NCBI RefSeq assembly: GCF_001679665.1
Contig: NZ_CP013244.1
Coordinates: 1,488,001 to 1,552,000, forward strand
Source: Candidatus Viadribacter manganicus
GTDB lineage: Bacteria > Pseudomonadota > Alphaproteobacteria > Caulobacterales > Aquidulcibacteraceae
Direction: 5' to 3'
Length of the DNA stretch: 64,000 nt
The position numbers and the translations under genes are program-made. The notes beneath the pieces were generated by a model. That model saw only the letters and a list, made by a program, of their open reading frames with translations. It searched no databases and was not told where the DNA came from. Shown here piece after piece: positions 7,481-15,709 of the stretch. The stretch's first letter is position 1, and every line of letters begins with the position of its first letter.

Positions 7481-8365
7481 TCAAACCGTGACCAGCACGT
7501 TTGGACCATCCGTCACCATTCGCACGCGCACATGCGACTTGAATGTGGTGGGTTCGCCATCCAAGACGGCGGGGACCGCGCCTACTGCGCGAATTTCTCC
7601 GCTGCGAGACCAAGAGCGCTCGATGGCGGCGTCATCCCGCCAGCCGCCGAAGACCGAGCGTATGCCGACGCGCAACAGATCGAGAGGGTGCACCGCGTTG
7701 AGACGCACCCACTCAAGACTCTCACCTTCGACTTCGCCGCGATAGGCTGGACACAACACGCCAGCCGCCTCCGCGCGCGTAGCCACCCCACCGAAGGGCC
7801 TAACCGCGATGCGACGTGCGAACATCCGCGTCAGCACTTGCTTCAGGCCCCAGACCATTAAATCCAATTGCCCCGAGCGCGCCGCCTCACGAGCGCCCGC
7901 CAACAAAGTCGGTGCGCCAAACATGGCGGCCACAAAGAACTTGCGTCCGTTCGCCTCGCCGCCTGTGAGTCTAACAGCGCGCCCGCGCTCTAGCGCCGCA
8001 CGCAGCACTTCTGGCCAGGGGTGCAGGCCGTAAAGGGCATGGGACAAGAGATTCCGCGTGCCGCCGGGCAACAACACGAGCGGTGGGCCGCCACAAAACA
8101 GCGAAGCTGCTTTGCTTGCCGTTCCATCGCCGCCCAGCACGATGATGAGGTCCGCCTCGACGGCGTCACCCTCGCGAAGCTGATCTAAATCAGCGACCCA
8201 CTTGGTGGCGCGCGCACCCAAGGTTTCCAACTCGACACATAGCTTCTCTCGCCCGCCAGGGCCGACTGAACCTGCAGCTTCGTTGACGATCACCAGCGCT
8301 TTTATGTCTGACCGCCCCTCCGCCCAGGCGCCAAACCGCGCGCGTTGATGTCGACCACGAACCAC
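7481..8365 (-). CDS. Diacylglycerol/sphingosine kinase-like lipid kinase
   Basis: The protein has the DAGK catalytic fold: ALVIVNEAAGSVG at the N-terminus as the nucleotide strand, GGDGTASKAASL at about residues 78-89 (the family's GGDGT loop), then PLVLLPGGTRNLLSHAL, where the usual GTxNDFA becomes GTRNLLS. These kinases phosphorylate lipid alcohols at the inner membrane. No good ATG precedes ALVIVNE; the frame opens with a GTG at 8365, and a start nearer SDIKALV with a rare codon is possible. It diverges from the USP gene at 8524. Confidence 0.8.
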   Translation of the reverse strand: MVRGRHQRARFGAWAEGRSDIKALVIVNEAAGSVGPGGREKLCVELETLGARATKWVADLDQLREGDAVEADLIIVLGGDGTASKAASLFCGGPPLVLLPGGTRNLLSHALYGLHPWPEVLRAALERGRAVRLTGGEANGRKFFVAAMFGAPTLLAGAREAARSGQLDLMVWGLKQVLTRMFARRIAVRPFGGVATRAEAAGVLCPAYRGEVEGESLEWVRLNAVHPLDLLRVGIRSVFGGWRDDAAIERSWSRSGEIRAVGAVPAVLDGEPTTFKSHVRVRMVTDGPNVLVTV

Positions 8366-8523
8366 CAGACACTCCCATTAGCCGCCATCTGACACACATA
8401 GAGCGCGCCCAACGCCCCGTTTTGTGCGCTTGCGCAACCATTCCACGCCTGGGCGATTGTAGATATGCACGCGATCGCCTTTGACGACGCTGTTTGCGCG
8501 ATTGTGCGCGTGGAGTTGGAGAC

Positions 8524-9360
8524 ATGGCGTTCGGCGATATTTTGTGTCCGATGCTTTCGCTCGATGCGGACGAACCCGTTTTGACGGCCGCCGCGATTGT
8601 GGCCGGGGCCGCCCAAGTACGGATCACGGCGCTCCTCATCGAAATCGAGTCCGAGCCATCGGCCATGATTGACGGCGCCGCGGCGGCGAGAGCCTCGGCC
8701 GATGCGCAGGCGCGGCTGCGCAGCCGTTTTGAAGCGGAAAAGCACAAGCTCGAAGCCCGCGCACGGGGGCCGAGCGAATTTGACATTCGCGAACTCACGT
8801 CTAGCGCCAGGAACGCAGGCCAGCGCCTAGCCACTGAGGCGCGCCAAGCAGATCTCACCATCATGTTGCGTCCGGGCGCGGCCCCGATGGAAGACGTGCG
8901 CAGGGCGATGGCTGAGGGCGTGTTGTTCGACTCTGGGAGGCCGCTCTTGCTCATACCTCCGCTTTGGCGCGGCAGGTCGATCGGCGCGAACATTGTCGTC
9001 GGCTGGAATGGCAAGCGCGAGGCGGCGCGGGCGCTTGCCGACGCGGCGCCGTTTCTGGACAAAGCAGCCGGCATCACTGTGGTGTGCGTCTCGTTGGGCG
9101 CGTCACGCACGGAAGCTGACACTTCCGGACAGGCTGTCGTCTCACACCTTTCTCGACACGGAAAACACGCAGAACTGCGCCATGCTGGTGAGCTCGGTTT
9201 CAGCGACGGTGCGACATTGTTTGGCCAAGCCGGCGCGCTTGGCGCCGATCTTGTGGTGATGGGTGGCTACGGCAGTCCACGATTGTTGGAAGCGATTATC
9301 GGCGGGGTCACGCGTGAAGCCATGAACACCACTCAAATACCGGTGCTTATGTCACACTGA
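8524..9360 (+). CDS. Tandem universal stress protein (UspA)
   Basis: A 278-residue protein made of two Usp-type alpha/beta units. The C-terminal unit has the nucleotide-binding pattern GGYGSPRLLEAIIGGVT near the end; the first unit is degenerate (MAFGDILCPM as its first strand). It is one of three paralogues of nearly the same length in this window (others at 18785 and 32272). GGAG lies just before the ATG at 8524. Unlike the other two, I find no FixK-type box upstream. Usp proteins support survival under starvation, oxidant or oxygen stress, and their partners are usually unknown. Confidence 0.88.
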   Translation: MAFGDILCPMLSLDADEPVLTAAAIVAGAAQVRITALLIEIESEPSAMIDGAAAARASADAQARLRSRFEAEKHKLEARARGPSEFDIRELTSSARNAGQRLATEARQADLTIMLRPGAAPMEDVRRAMAEGVLFDSGRPLLLIPPLWRGRSIGANIVVGWNGKREAARALADAAPFLDKAAGITVVCVSLGASRTEADTSGQAVVSHLSRHGKHAELRHAGELGFSDGATLFGQAGALGADLVVMGGYGSPRLLEAIIGGVTREAMNTTQIPVLMSH

Positions 9361-9452
9361 GCGCGGCCCGAATGGCGCTCAATCGGGCGTAAGGGCCGAA
9401 CTCGCGACCGGCGAGTTAGGGCCAACGTGCGCCGTCGCGTACAAAATCACGA

Positions 9453-9535
9453 ATGACTTGGTCGCTCAAAACCTGACGGCTCGCGTCAACAGCCGGCGAC
9501 CGGCCTACTGTCGCCGAAAACAGCCGCTGCGGCGT
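9453..9535 (+). repeat. Intergenic repeat, copy 1
   Basis: Left box GACTTGGTCGCTCAAAACC and right box TGTCGCCGAAAACAGCCG, with an extra left-box piece GCGACCGGCCTACTG directly before the right box, so it may be a composite of two copies. It lies between convergent genes (9360 and 9545). Confidence 0.65.
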
Positions 9536-9544
9536 TTAACCGGC

Positions 9545-10270
9545 CTAAGAAACCGGCGTGGATGCAGCGGTTTCTGGCACGCTAAAAACGATGGAGGCAT
9601 CGTCGAAAAATCGACGATAGCGAGCGAGCCTCCGAGCGCTAATCGTCCGGTATCCCATGACGGGTTCGACGACCACAAAGCGATCATCCTCATAGCCGAC
9701 AACCAAAAGATAGTGGGCAACCATCGCAAGCTCGCCCGCCTCGGATACCCGCCCCGCGCGATCAATGAGCGTATTGCGCGCGATGCCAAGGAGCGGAATA
9801 TCGCCCCCAGGCAGTGAGCGTTGCTGCACATAGATCGACGGTAATCGCACCGCGACGAGAACGGGTCGACCAGACTCTAATTCTTCCACAAGTCCCGGCT
9901 CAGGCATTGCAACGGGGCTCGCGAGCAAGCCTTGCCCGCGCGCCAAGCTCAGCAATTCGGCCATGGAATAGCCAGCCGGATCGGCTGGCGGATGGGCGTG
10001 ATAAAGTTCGTCTCCTTCCAATGTGCCCTGGCCACGCCAGTAGTTGACGACGCTGGCGAGCGCGTGCGCGCCGCACGAGGGCCCCCTAGTCTGGCGATCA
10101 TGTTCAACAGGCAGAACCAACGCTGCAGGCCCGGCCCGGCGCTCGAGAACCTCGAAACTGTTGCGGCCGCTGCTGTGGGCAAATTCCGAGATCGTGGAAT
10201 TAGGGTTTAAGGCGCAGCCCCCAACCGACAGCGACAGCAACAGAACGACGAGGCAAAGCCCTCGGGACAC
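9545..10270 (-). CDS. C39-like cysteine peptidase lipoprotein
   Basis: A 241-residue lipoprotein. The start is the GTG at 10270, which overlaps the TAG of the upstream gene by one base, giving a clean signal peptide with lipobox SVGGC (Cys 19). The domain has the papain-like C39 layout: TRGPSCGAHALASVVNYW with nucleophile Cys 66 and AHYLLVVGYEDDRFVVVEP with His 186. Tandem arrangement of such a peptidase with a small signal-peptide/one-helix protein resembles the PA2778/PA2779 family pairs. No ABC transporter is present, so this is not a bacteriocin exporter. The substrate is unknown. Confidence 0.78.
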   Translation of the reverse strand: MSRGLCLVVLLLSLSVGGCALNPNSTISEFAHSSGRNSFEVLERRAGPAALVLPVEHDRQTRGPSCGAHALASVVNYWRGQGTLEGDELYHAHPPADPAGYSMAELLSLARGQGLLASPVAMPEPGLVEELESGRPVLVAVRLPSIYVQQRSLPGGDIPLLGIARNTLIDRAGRVSEAGELAMVAHYLLVVGYEDDRFVVVEPVMGYRTISARRLARYRRFFDDASIVFSVPETAASTPVS

Positions 10271-10575
10271 TAACCGACCGCTACCGCGATAACGATCACA
10301 CCGGCGAGAATGCCGATGAGAAGCCACTGGTTGTCGGTCATGCCAGCCTGGTAATTGGCGGCTTCTGCTTGCGAGAGAACGCGAATGTCATAGCCCTGGT
10401 TTTGCAGGTCGATGGCGCGTTCGGTTGTCGCGGCGTCGAGGCCATACCGCAAAAGTTCTTGTGACGAGAAATTTTGCGGCGCAGCGCTGCGGAACTCGGT
10501 CTGAGCCATGGCTGGCGCGGCTATGGATGCAAGAGCGAGGCTGACCGCGAGAGCGGTGGTGAGACGACGGATCAT
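10270..10575 (-). CDS. Small exported protein with C-terminal helix
   Basis: A 101-residue protein: signal peptide ending APAMAQ, a polar middle (LLRYGLDAATTERAIDLQNQ), and a C-terminal membrane helix (WLLIGILAGVIVIAVAVG) that ends right at the stop. It is translationally coupled to the C39-like lipoprotein (one-base overlap). The layout parallels PA2779-type proteins that pair with PA2778-type peptidases, but I cannot claim homology by eye. It may be the peptidase's substrate or membrane anchor. Confidence 0.7.
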   Translation of the reverse strand: MIRRLTTALAVSLALASIAAPAMAQTEFRSAAPQNFSSQELLRYGLDAATTERAIDLQNQGYDIRVLSQAEAANYQAGMTDNQWLLIGILAGVIVIAVAVG

Positions 10576-10820
10576 TTTGAACCCTTTCAGGGTGAGCGAG
10601 ATGCACGCGATGGTGTCTCTTACGGCGTCAACAGTGCACGCCGCTTGCTGAGGACGACGCGCTCATCTGCTGTTTGTTCCGCGCCAATACGCGTTCGAGC
10701 GACGATTGCTTGTTCCTTCGCAGCCAACACCTGCCTTTTGCAGTTGGGAAGTGCTTTTCTGACGCCGTTTGTGAGCGGACGCGGCGATGTTACCGAACGG
10801 CTCCATGGGGCCGGTCGTGC

Positions 10821-11042
10821 TCACCCACTACGCGACACGTTGAAGTCGGCAATCACTACGATCTTGTCCACCGCATTGAGGTGCCTGATCTGGAAGCCGG
10901 TCGCTCCACGCTGCTTGGCGAGGTCCGCGCCAGCGAAGGCCTCCTCTTCTGCAGCTTCTAGGGTTTTACCGTGGGAAACGAGGGCGTGGCACACGCTGTC
11001 TTCGCACGTTGTCTCTTTGAGATATTCAATTCGAAAGCTCAT
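10821..11042 (-). CDS. Small hypothetical protein (73 aa)
   Basis: A 73-residue soluble protein starting MSFRIEYLKE and containing ADLAKQRGATGFQIRHL. The pattern of a beta strand, a helix of Ala/Glu, then GA..xQIR recurs in the protein at 14652 (ADEVQIR), so both may belong to one small alpha/beta family. No enzyme motif is visible. The 245 bases before it (10576-10820) hold nothing I can identify. Confidence 0.55.
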   Translation of the reverse strand: MSFRIEYLKETTCEDSVCHALVSHGKTLEAAEEEAFAGADLAKQRGATGFQIRHLNAVDKIVVIADFNVSRSG

Positions 11043-11128
11043 GTTGACTTAACAACTCGAAAGACAGTTCGTTCCTTATTCCGAAGGCCGCGCCATCGCG
11101 TGGTGATGCAGCGCATAATCCGCGCCAA

Positions 11129-11296
11129 CTACCAAGTACCAGCAAGCTGGCTCGGCGGAGCAGACACCGGATCCGCACCCCACTGCATCCCGTTGGTCAA
11201 AAGCAAATCTAAGCTGGTCGCGCCGACAAGTATGATCAGCACGAAGACACTCGTCGCTAGCAGCCATTCGCGTAAGATGGGACGTTGATCGAGCAT
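11129..11296 (-). CDS. Small single-pass membrane protein (55 aa)
   Basis: A 55-residue frame from ATG 11296: a charged start (MLDQRPILRE), one strong helix (WLLATSVFVLIILVGATSLD), and a polar tail. The nearby in-frame extension to 11698 has no coding features. The ribosome site is weak, so translation is plausible but not certain. Confidence 0.5.
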   Translation of the reverse strand: MLDQRPILREWLLATSVFVLIILVGATSLDLLLTNGMQWGADPVSAPPSQLAGTW

Positions 11297-11655
11297 GTCA
11301 TGTACCTGCTGCTCAACACGCCAGGAGGTCACGATGTTCCGAAGATACGCAGGTGTCCACCGTCCGCGCTCTTGAAACAAATCGGGTGTAGCTGAAACAC
11401 CGACTTTGCAATGCTCCCACGGCGCCAACCATCCGCTGCGGGGAACCAATGACGCGCACGAGTGGTTTGAATCCAAGCATGCGAAGTTCGCTTCCGCCTG
11501 TCTGGCTTTGCTGACCTTCGCTGCACCCAACCTCGCTACTGCGCAACCCGTTGTAGAACAGGCGTATGTCCCCTTTAACGGCTCGGGAGCAACGATCCCT
11601 CGTATCGGCGCTGGAAAACGGCGTCCGATCACGGGCGCGCGGTTGCCGCATCGAC
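11297..11655. other. Gene-free stretch with a possible secreted-protein remnant
   Basis: About 360 bases without a convincing gene. On the plus strand (about 11480-11620) one frame reads like a signal peptide (SACLALLTFAAPNLATAQ) followed by PVVEQAYVPFNGSGATIPRI, then loses coding character and runs into the convergent lipoprotein gene. This may be the 5' remnant of a decayed secreted-protein gene. Confidence 0.3.
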
Positions 11656-12318
11656 TCAAGATGCTGGGAGCGACGTTGCGGCGAACTCTGCAAGGCACTC
11701 ATCGGCCATCCGCATGAGCATCTGGTTCATCAGCGCTCCGTTATTCGCCTCAAGTTCTTCCAACGTGGGCGCGTCGTCGGGCGTTTCTGGCATGAACTTC
11801 CTGCAGTCGTACTGGGCAACTGCGCGACCGGTAGCCCCATCGATAATCTGGATAAGGGTACTGTAGTCGATTCTGAACCGTCCCCAATTTGAGCTGAAAT
11901 AGCGTTGCATCCACATGTACGTCTTTGCGTCTACATAAAGCAGGTCGGAATTGATCGGGTAGTCAGTGCGTTCCGTCACAGCAGACATATCGAGTCTGTC
12001 GCCTACCGTTTGGATGCCGTATCGCGACTGCAGTAAGGCGGTCAGCTGCGTTTCAATGTGCGTCGCAGGATCAACCACGCCGTGCTCTGAGGCGTAATTG
12101 CGCGCCGCTGAAGCCATAGCTAGCCCACCAATTGCTCCAAAAGCAGCGCTGCTCGCCCGCATAGGCGTCATGCCCGGGGCGGCCTGGGTAACAGCCACCA
12201 GCGTGCGATTTTGATACGCCGACATTCCGGCATTATTGACGCTGATCGTCTCAACGCTCGTGGCGCATCCACCGATCATGCATGCCAACGCGATGCTCAC
12301 AGCTCTTGCGTTTTTCAT
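11656..12318 (-). CDS. Hypothetical lipoprotein (220 aa)
   Basis: A 220-residue lipoprotein with signal peptide and lipobox MIGGC (Cys about 18). The mature part includes AFGAIGGLAMASAARNYASE, TQLTALLQSRYGIQ and WGRFRIDYSTLIQIIDG, which resembles envelope lipoproteins with an assembly-type fold, but I cannot name a family. GGAGG before the ATG at 12318 decides the start; the longer frame to 12405 would begin inside an IS30 terminus. Confidence 0.75.
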   Translation of the reverse strand: MKNARAVSIALACMIGGCATSVETISVNNAGMSAYQNRTLVAVTQAAPGMTPMRASSAAFGAIGGLAMASAARNYASEHGVVDPATHIETQLTALLQSRYGIQTVGDRLDMSAVTERTDYPINSDLLYVDAKTYMWMQRYFSSNWGRFRIDYSTLIQIIDGATGRAVAQYDCRKFMPETPDDAPTLEELEANNGALMNQMLMRMADECLAEFAATSLPAS

Positions 12319-12399
12319 GATTGCCTCCCCCTGGACCAAAGCTACCCAACCATAGATGGCAGTCAAGGCATGCTGCGGGGCTAGAACTGATCGCGCGGT

Positions 12400-12455
12400 C
12401 CTCACTCCACGACCTCAAATTAAGGTACGTGTTGGGCTCACCATTTGAGACCGCC
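12400..12455 (-). mobile_element. IS30-family left terminus, solo remnant
   Basis: These 56 bases match 35406-35461 almost base for base (shared core TAAGGTACGTGTTG, then CTCACCATTTGAGACCGCC). At 35 kb this segment is followed inward by an IS30 transposase N-terminus, so here only the terminus and leader survive. It abuts an intergenic repeat copy on its outer side. Confidence 0.65.
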
Positions 12456-12460
12456 CAATT

Positions 12461-12520
12461 CCAGTCAGTGACTTAGCGCAAGCGGCAATTGGCGTGTTGT
12501 CGCCGAAAGCGCCCGTTGAG
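12461..12520 (+). repeat. Intergenic repeat, copy 2 (partial)
   Basis: Only the inner and right parts are clear: CCAGTCAGTGACTTAGCGCA and GTTGTCGCCGAAAGCGCCCG. The copies at 21704 and 25371 have nearly the same left portion. It begins 6 bases after an IS30 terminus. Confidence 0.6.
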
Positions 12521-12579
12521 CCTCTTCAAGGAGCCTTGGCGCGCGTCTTATGTGCTGACACCGGCCTTTTCGGTACGTG

Positions 12580-12748
12580 GGCCGACCTTGAGTTGGCTCA
12601 ATACGACGAAGGCCGCTTCCGTGATGATGCTGCACGCATCTAAAGACGCCGCCTCCACGCCGGGCATCGTCATCGACGGCAAACTGGTGATATCGGCGGT
12701 TTGCCGAGGGCCGAATATCTAATGAAATGGCTGAAACCTGATGCTTGA
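12580..12748 (+). pseudogene. Thioredoxin-like (Thioredoxin_3) remnant, frameshifted
   Basis: One frame gives STPGIVIDGKLVIS, the cis-Pro strand typical of small redox-active disulfide (Thioredoxin_3) proteins. After a frame change near 12695 it continues as GGLPRAEYLMKWLKPDA and stops at 12748. The N-terminal CxxC part is missing or unrecognisable. The stop overlaps the ATG of osmC-like 12741, which suggests a former coupled gene in the same operon. Confidence 0.5.
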
Positions 12749-13154
12749 ATATCGAGTCAGCGCTCGGCGCGTTGATGCGCACGGCAGCACTGCGGAAACC
12801 AAAGCCGCCTCGATCACGCTCGACACCGATATCGCCGGGCGAGCAGACGCCTTCAATCCCGCCGAATTGCTCCTCGCATCGATCGCCGCGTGCATGATCA
12901 AGGGTGCTGAGCGTGTTGCGCCGATGATCAAGTTTGATCTGCGCGGCATGGAAGTTCGCCTACATGGCGTTCGCCAAGACGCGCCGCCGAAGATGATCCG
13001 CATCGATTATGAGATCATCGTCGATACTCCAGAGAGCGATCAACGGCTCGATTTGCTGCACAAGAACATTCGCAAGTACGGCACTGTGTCTAACACAATT
13101 GCCACCGCGACTGTGCTCAATGGCGTAATCCGTCGCGCGGCCGCGGAGATTTGA
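12741..13154 (+). CDS. OsmC family protein
   Basis: A 137-residue OsmC/Ohr-fold protein. Residues 35-60 show FNPAELLLASIAACMIKGAE, with the conserved first cysteine at 51. The second, resolving cysteine expected near KYGTVSNT is absent (Thr-Val-Ser), so a classical two-cysteine peroxidase cycle is unlikely unless another thiol takes part. It is first intact gene of a unit with an ATP-grasp enzyme 4 bases downstream and overlaps a decayed thioredoxin-like gene upstream. Confidence 0.88.
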   Translation: MLEYRVSARRVDAHGSTAETKAASITLDTDIAGRADAFNPAELLLASIAACMIKGAERVAPMIKFDLRGMEVRLHGVRQDAPPKMIRIDYEIIVDTPESDQRLDLLHKNIRKYGTVSNTIATATVLNGVIRRAAAEI

Positions 13155-13158
13155 TACA

Positions 13159-14427
13159 ATGCCTGCTCAACAAGCGCGCGCGGCGGCCGACCAGCTCAAT
13201 CGAGATTGCTTCTGTGTCACGCTTGATCAAGACGCCCTCGCCAGGGCGCTGCAGAACGAACTCGGTGACGCCGATTTCTTCGCGACCCTGACGCAAACCC
13301 GCCCGCATCTCTTCTCGCACGCGCCGGTGTTTCTGCCCAAAGCAGATCGCGACGCAATGCAGGCGATCGTCAACGCTGTCGAAGCCGCCGCACGCCTGCC
13401 CGCGTATCAGGAGGCGGTGCTGGCCTGGGCGCCCCCAATCGCCCGCGTCAATTATGGCGCAGCCGGCGTCTTCATGGGCTACGACTTTCATCTGACGCCT
13501 GAGGGTCCGAGACTCATTGAGGTCAACACCAATGCGGGCGGCGCCTTTTTCAATACGTTCCTTGCTCGCGCGCAAATCGCCTGCTGCGCCCAAGTCGAGC
13601 GCGCCCTTGCGCTGTCATCGCTTGCGACCTTCGATGACGACGTCATAGCCATGTTCAACGAAGAATGGCGCCGCCAGGGCCGCACCGACCCGTTGCGGCG
13701 CATTGCGATCGTCGATGAACGGCCACAGGAGCAATATCTCTATCCTGAGTTCTTACTGGCCAAGCGCCTGTTCGAACGAAATGGCATTGAGACGGTGATC
13801 GTCGATCCAAGTGAACTACGCTTCAAGTGCGACCTACTTCAGCATGACGGGCGCCCCATTGACCTAATCTACAACCGCCTGGTCGACTTCGCCCTTGGGG
13901 GGCGCGAACAGACGGCAATTAGGGCGGCCTACGAGGGCGGCGCCGTCGTGATCACGCCAAACCCACGCAACCACGCGCTACTCGCCGATAAGCGCAATCT
14001 TCTTTTGTTGTCCAATCCTCAACAACTCACCAACTGGGGACTAGATGCCGAGCAAGCGGCGACGCTCAACGGCGTGCCCAAAACGCTACGCGTAAACAAA
14101 GCGGACGCCGATCAACTTTGGGCGGAGCGCAAAAACTACTTCTTCAAGCCAGCGGCCGGCCACGGCGGCAAGGCCGTGTATCGCGGCGACAAACTAACCA
14201 AGGGAGTTTGGACCGAAATCCTCGCCGGTGATTACATCGCGCAGGCCATCGCACCGCCGAGCGAGCGGACGATAAAACTCGATGGAGAACGGGTGCAGAG
14301 GAAAGTAGATGTCCGTCTTTATGCATACGACGGCGCAATCTTGATTGCGGCGGCGCGGCTCTACCAGGGCCAGACCACCAACTTCCGCACTCCGGGCGGC
14401 GGCTTTGCGCCGGTGTTCTTTGTCTGA
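13159..14427 (+). CDS. Circularly permuted ATP-grasp enzyme, glutathione-synthase-like
   Basis: A 422-residue cytoplasmic protein. The Mg-binding ExN motif (LIEVNTNAGG) is at residues 119-128, near the N-terminus, while the ATP-binding KPAAGHGGKAVYRG lies late, at residues about 331-344, followed by GDYIAQAIAPP and KVDVRLYAYDG. In ordinary ATP-grasp enzymes the order is reversed, so this is a circularly permuted form. Such enzymes join a carboxylate to an amine or thiol using ATP. It is 4 bases after osmC, so a thiol- or peptide-related substrate is a reasonable guess, not shown by the sequence. Confidence 0.78.
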   Translation: MPAQQARAAADQLNRDCFCVTLDQDALARALQNELGDADFFATLTQTRPHLFSHAPVFLPKADRDAMQAIVNAVEAAARLPAYQEAVLAWAPPIARVNYGAAGVFMGYDFHLTPEGPRLIEVNTNAGGAFFNTFLARAQIACCAQVERALALSSLATFDDDVIAMFNEEWRRQGRTDPLRRIAIVDERPQEQYLYPEFLLAKRLFERNGIETVIVDPSELRFKCDLLQHDGRPIDLIYNRLVDFALGGREQTAIRAAYEGGAVVITPNPRNHALLADKRNLLLLSNPQQLTNWGLDAEQAATLNGVPKTLRVNKADADQLWAERKNYFFKPAAGHGGKAVYRGDKLTKGVWTEILAGDYIAQAIAPPSERTIKLDGERVQRKVDVRLYAYDGAILIAAARLYQGQTTNFRTPGGGFAPVFFV

Positions 14428-14540
14428 GCCCTCGCTGGCGCAGCGATCCAGCCCCGCGAATTGGCTCCATAACGGAGGTAACCGCCCGCCGAGAAACGAT
14501 CGCGAAGGGCCACGGCCCGCGCACCCATCAATTACTCTAA

Positions 14541-14618
14541 TGTCCGGCGCGCTCAATTGGTGGCGTAGATCACCTTCGACACGCCATGGCGTGTTGTCGC
14601 CGAGATCGGCCACTCATG
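14541..14618 (+). repeat. Intergenic repeat, copy 3
   Basis: Contains GCGCTCAATTGGTGGCGTAG and ACACGCCATGGCGTGTTGTC followed by GCCGAGATCGGCCACTCATG. It lies between two plus-strand genes (14427 and 14652). Nearest relative: the copy at 36121. Confidence 0.7.
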
Positions 14619-14651
14619 AGTCCTAAACCGCCGATGCCGCGTTGAGCTGTG

Positions 14652-15035
14652 ATGGCTGTGCGGGTTGATTACATCTTCGTCTACTTCAAAGGGGGCTCTC
14701 ACCTTGGAAGCACCCCGTGGAGCGGCGATCTGGAACTGGCCAAGGCTGTCGCCCGCGACGGGCTGCTCCGACGCGGCGCTGACGAAGTTCAAATCCGATC
14801 CAACACTCTCAACGGGCCACTCGTCTGGGAGGAAGGCGAGACGGTACGAACTTCGGCGTGCGAAACCCATGGTGAAAGAGCCAGTCGGGGCGTTTCGAAA
14901 CTCCTTCCCCAGCAAATAGGCGATCAATCGCTTGGTGTGCGCAGCAACGGGTCACGTTCGCCGCAAGATAATCTAACGGGCGGTGGCGCTCTGAGGCTCG
15001 CTTGCGTCTGCGCGCCGCGCAGTGTGCGGCTTTAG
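14652..15035 (+). CDS. Small hypothetical protein, C-terminus doubtful
   Basis: The first about 65 residues look real: VRVDYIFVYFKGG, then LGSTPWSGDLELAKAVARDG and GADEVQIRSN. They share layout with the protein at 10821. From about residue 70 onward the frame becomes Arg/Ser/Gly-rich without structure, so the true protein may end early or a frameshift may have removed its stop. ATG 14652 follows a GTG at 14649. No function can be assigned. Confidence 0.45.
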   Translation: MAVRVDYIFVYFKGGSHLGSTPWSGDLELAKAVARDGLLRRGADEVQIRSNTLNGPLVWEEGETVRTSACETHGERASRGVSKLLPQQIGDQSLGVRSNGSRSPQDNLTGGGALRLACVCAPRSVRL

Positions 15036-15113
15036 CGATCGGGAACAACGCCATTCACGATCACGTTCTCCAACAGAGTGCATGCGACGGGCGCCATCGA
15101 AGGCAAGACAATC

Positions 15114-15446
15114 ATGAATGACTACGTCACGACCCTGCCTCGGACGCCAAGCTATGCTGCGCCCCCTAGCGCCGATGCTCCCTTCGAGCAGCGCGAGTCT
15201 TGGTGCGACGCCTATGTTTCAAGGTTGATCCCCGCGGCGCCGGAGATTGTGTCGCCCGAAGACATCGGCCAAACCCATCGCTTCGAAGTCGAATTCAACG
15301 CTTGCAAGCTCGACCCACAAGAGTATCGCCGCCAGACGCTCGAAGAAACCGAACGCATTCCGGAGTCATTTTCTGACCCTTTGCCCCGCGAAGAGAAAGC
15401 GGAATCGAACGGTCGTGCGGACGGTGGTGAGCGTCAATCCCAATAA
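15114..15446 (+). CDS. Hypothetical protein (110 aa)
   Basis: A 110-residue hydrophilic protein, rich in Pro and Glu, with no signal peptide or helix span. Visible segments are ESWCDAYVSRLIPAAPE and FEVEFNACKLDPQEYRRQ; the C-terminal third is charged and likely disordered. No family recognised. The ribosome site (AAGGCAAG) is weak. Downstream, 15447-15709 holds only a very basic 43-codon frame (15466-15597) that I do not accept as a gene. Confidence 0.5.
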   Translation: MNDYVTTLPRTPSYAAPPSADAPFEQRESWCDAYVSRLIPAAPEIVSPEDIGQTHRFEVEFNACKLDPQEYRRQTLEETERIPESFSDPLPREEKAESNGRADGGERQSQ

Positions 15447-15709
15447 GAGCCAAGGCGCCGCCGTCATGGCTTTAGGGCCCAAAGGCGGCCGAGCTGGCAA
15501 GAGCGGCTCACGATCCGCGCAGAAGGCTGCGCCTAAACGCTGGAAGAAAAGACTGAGCCAAGTGTGCGCTCGCGCACAGACAAAGCGGTGGCGCTGATGC
15601 CATGCCCAACCTGCGCCGAAAAACGCCCCCCGTTGAACCCGGCGCACTTAGTAGGCAGCTCCCTTGATCCAGTGGGGCGCCGTTTGCTCTTCCAGAACTG
15701 AAAGCAATT

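Noticed and set aside
8166..8185. CTGATCTAAATCAG as FNR-like box
   Set aside because: It lies inside the lipid-kinase-like coding region and does not match TTG-N8-CAA.
9545..10575. Bacteriocin processing and export system
   Set aside because: A C39-like domain is present, but no ABC transporter and no GG-leader peptide were found.
11406..11717. Plus-strand frame with a signal-peptide-like stretch
   Set aside because: Coding character is lost after about 45 residues and the end overlaps a convergent lipoprotein gene; kept only as a possible remnant.
15466..15597. 43-codon very basic protein (MALGPKGG...)
   Set aside because: The sequence resembles the hairpin region at 5480-5525 at the DNA level but not as protein, so coding is unlikely.
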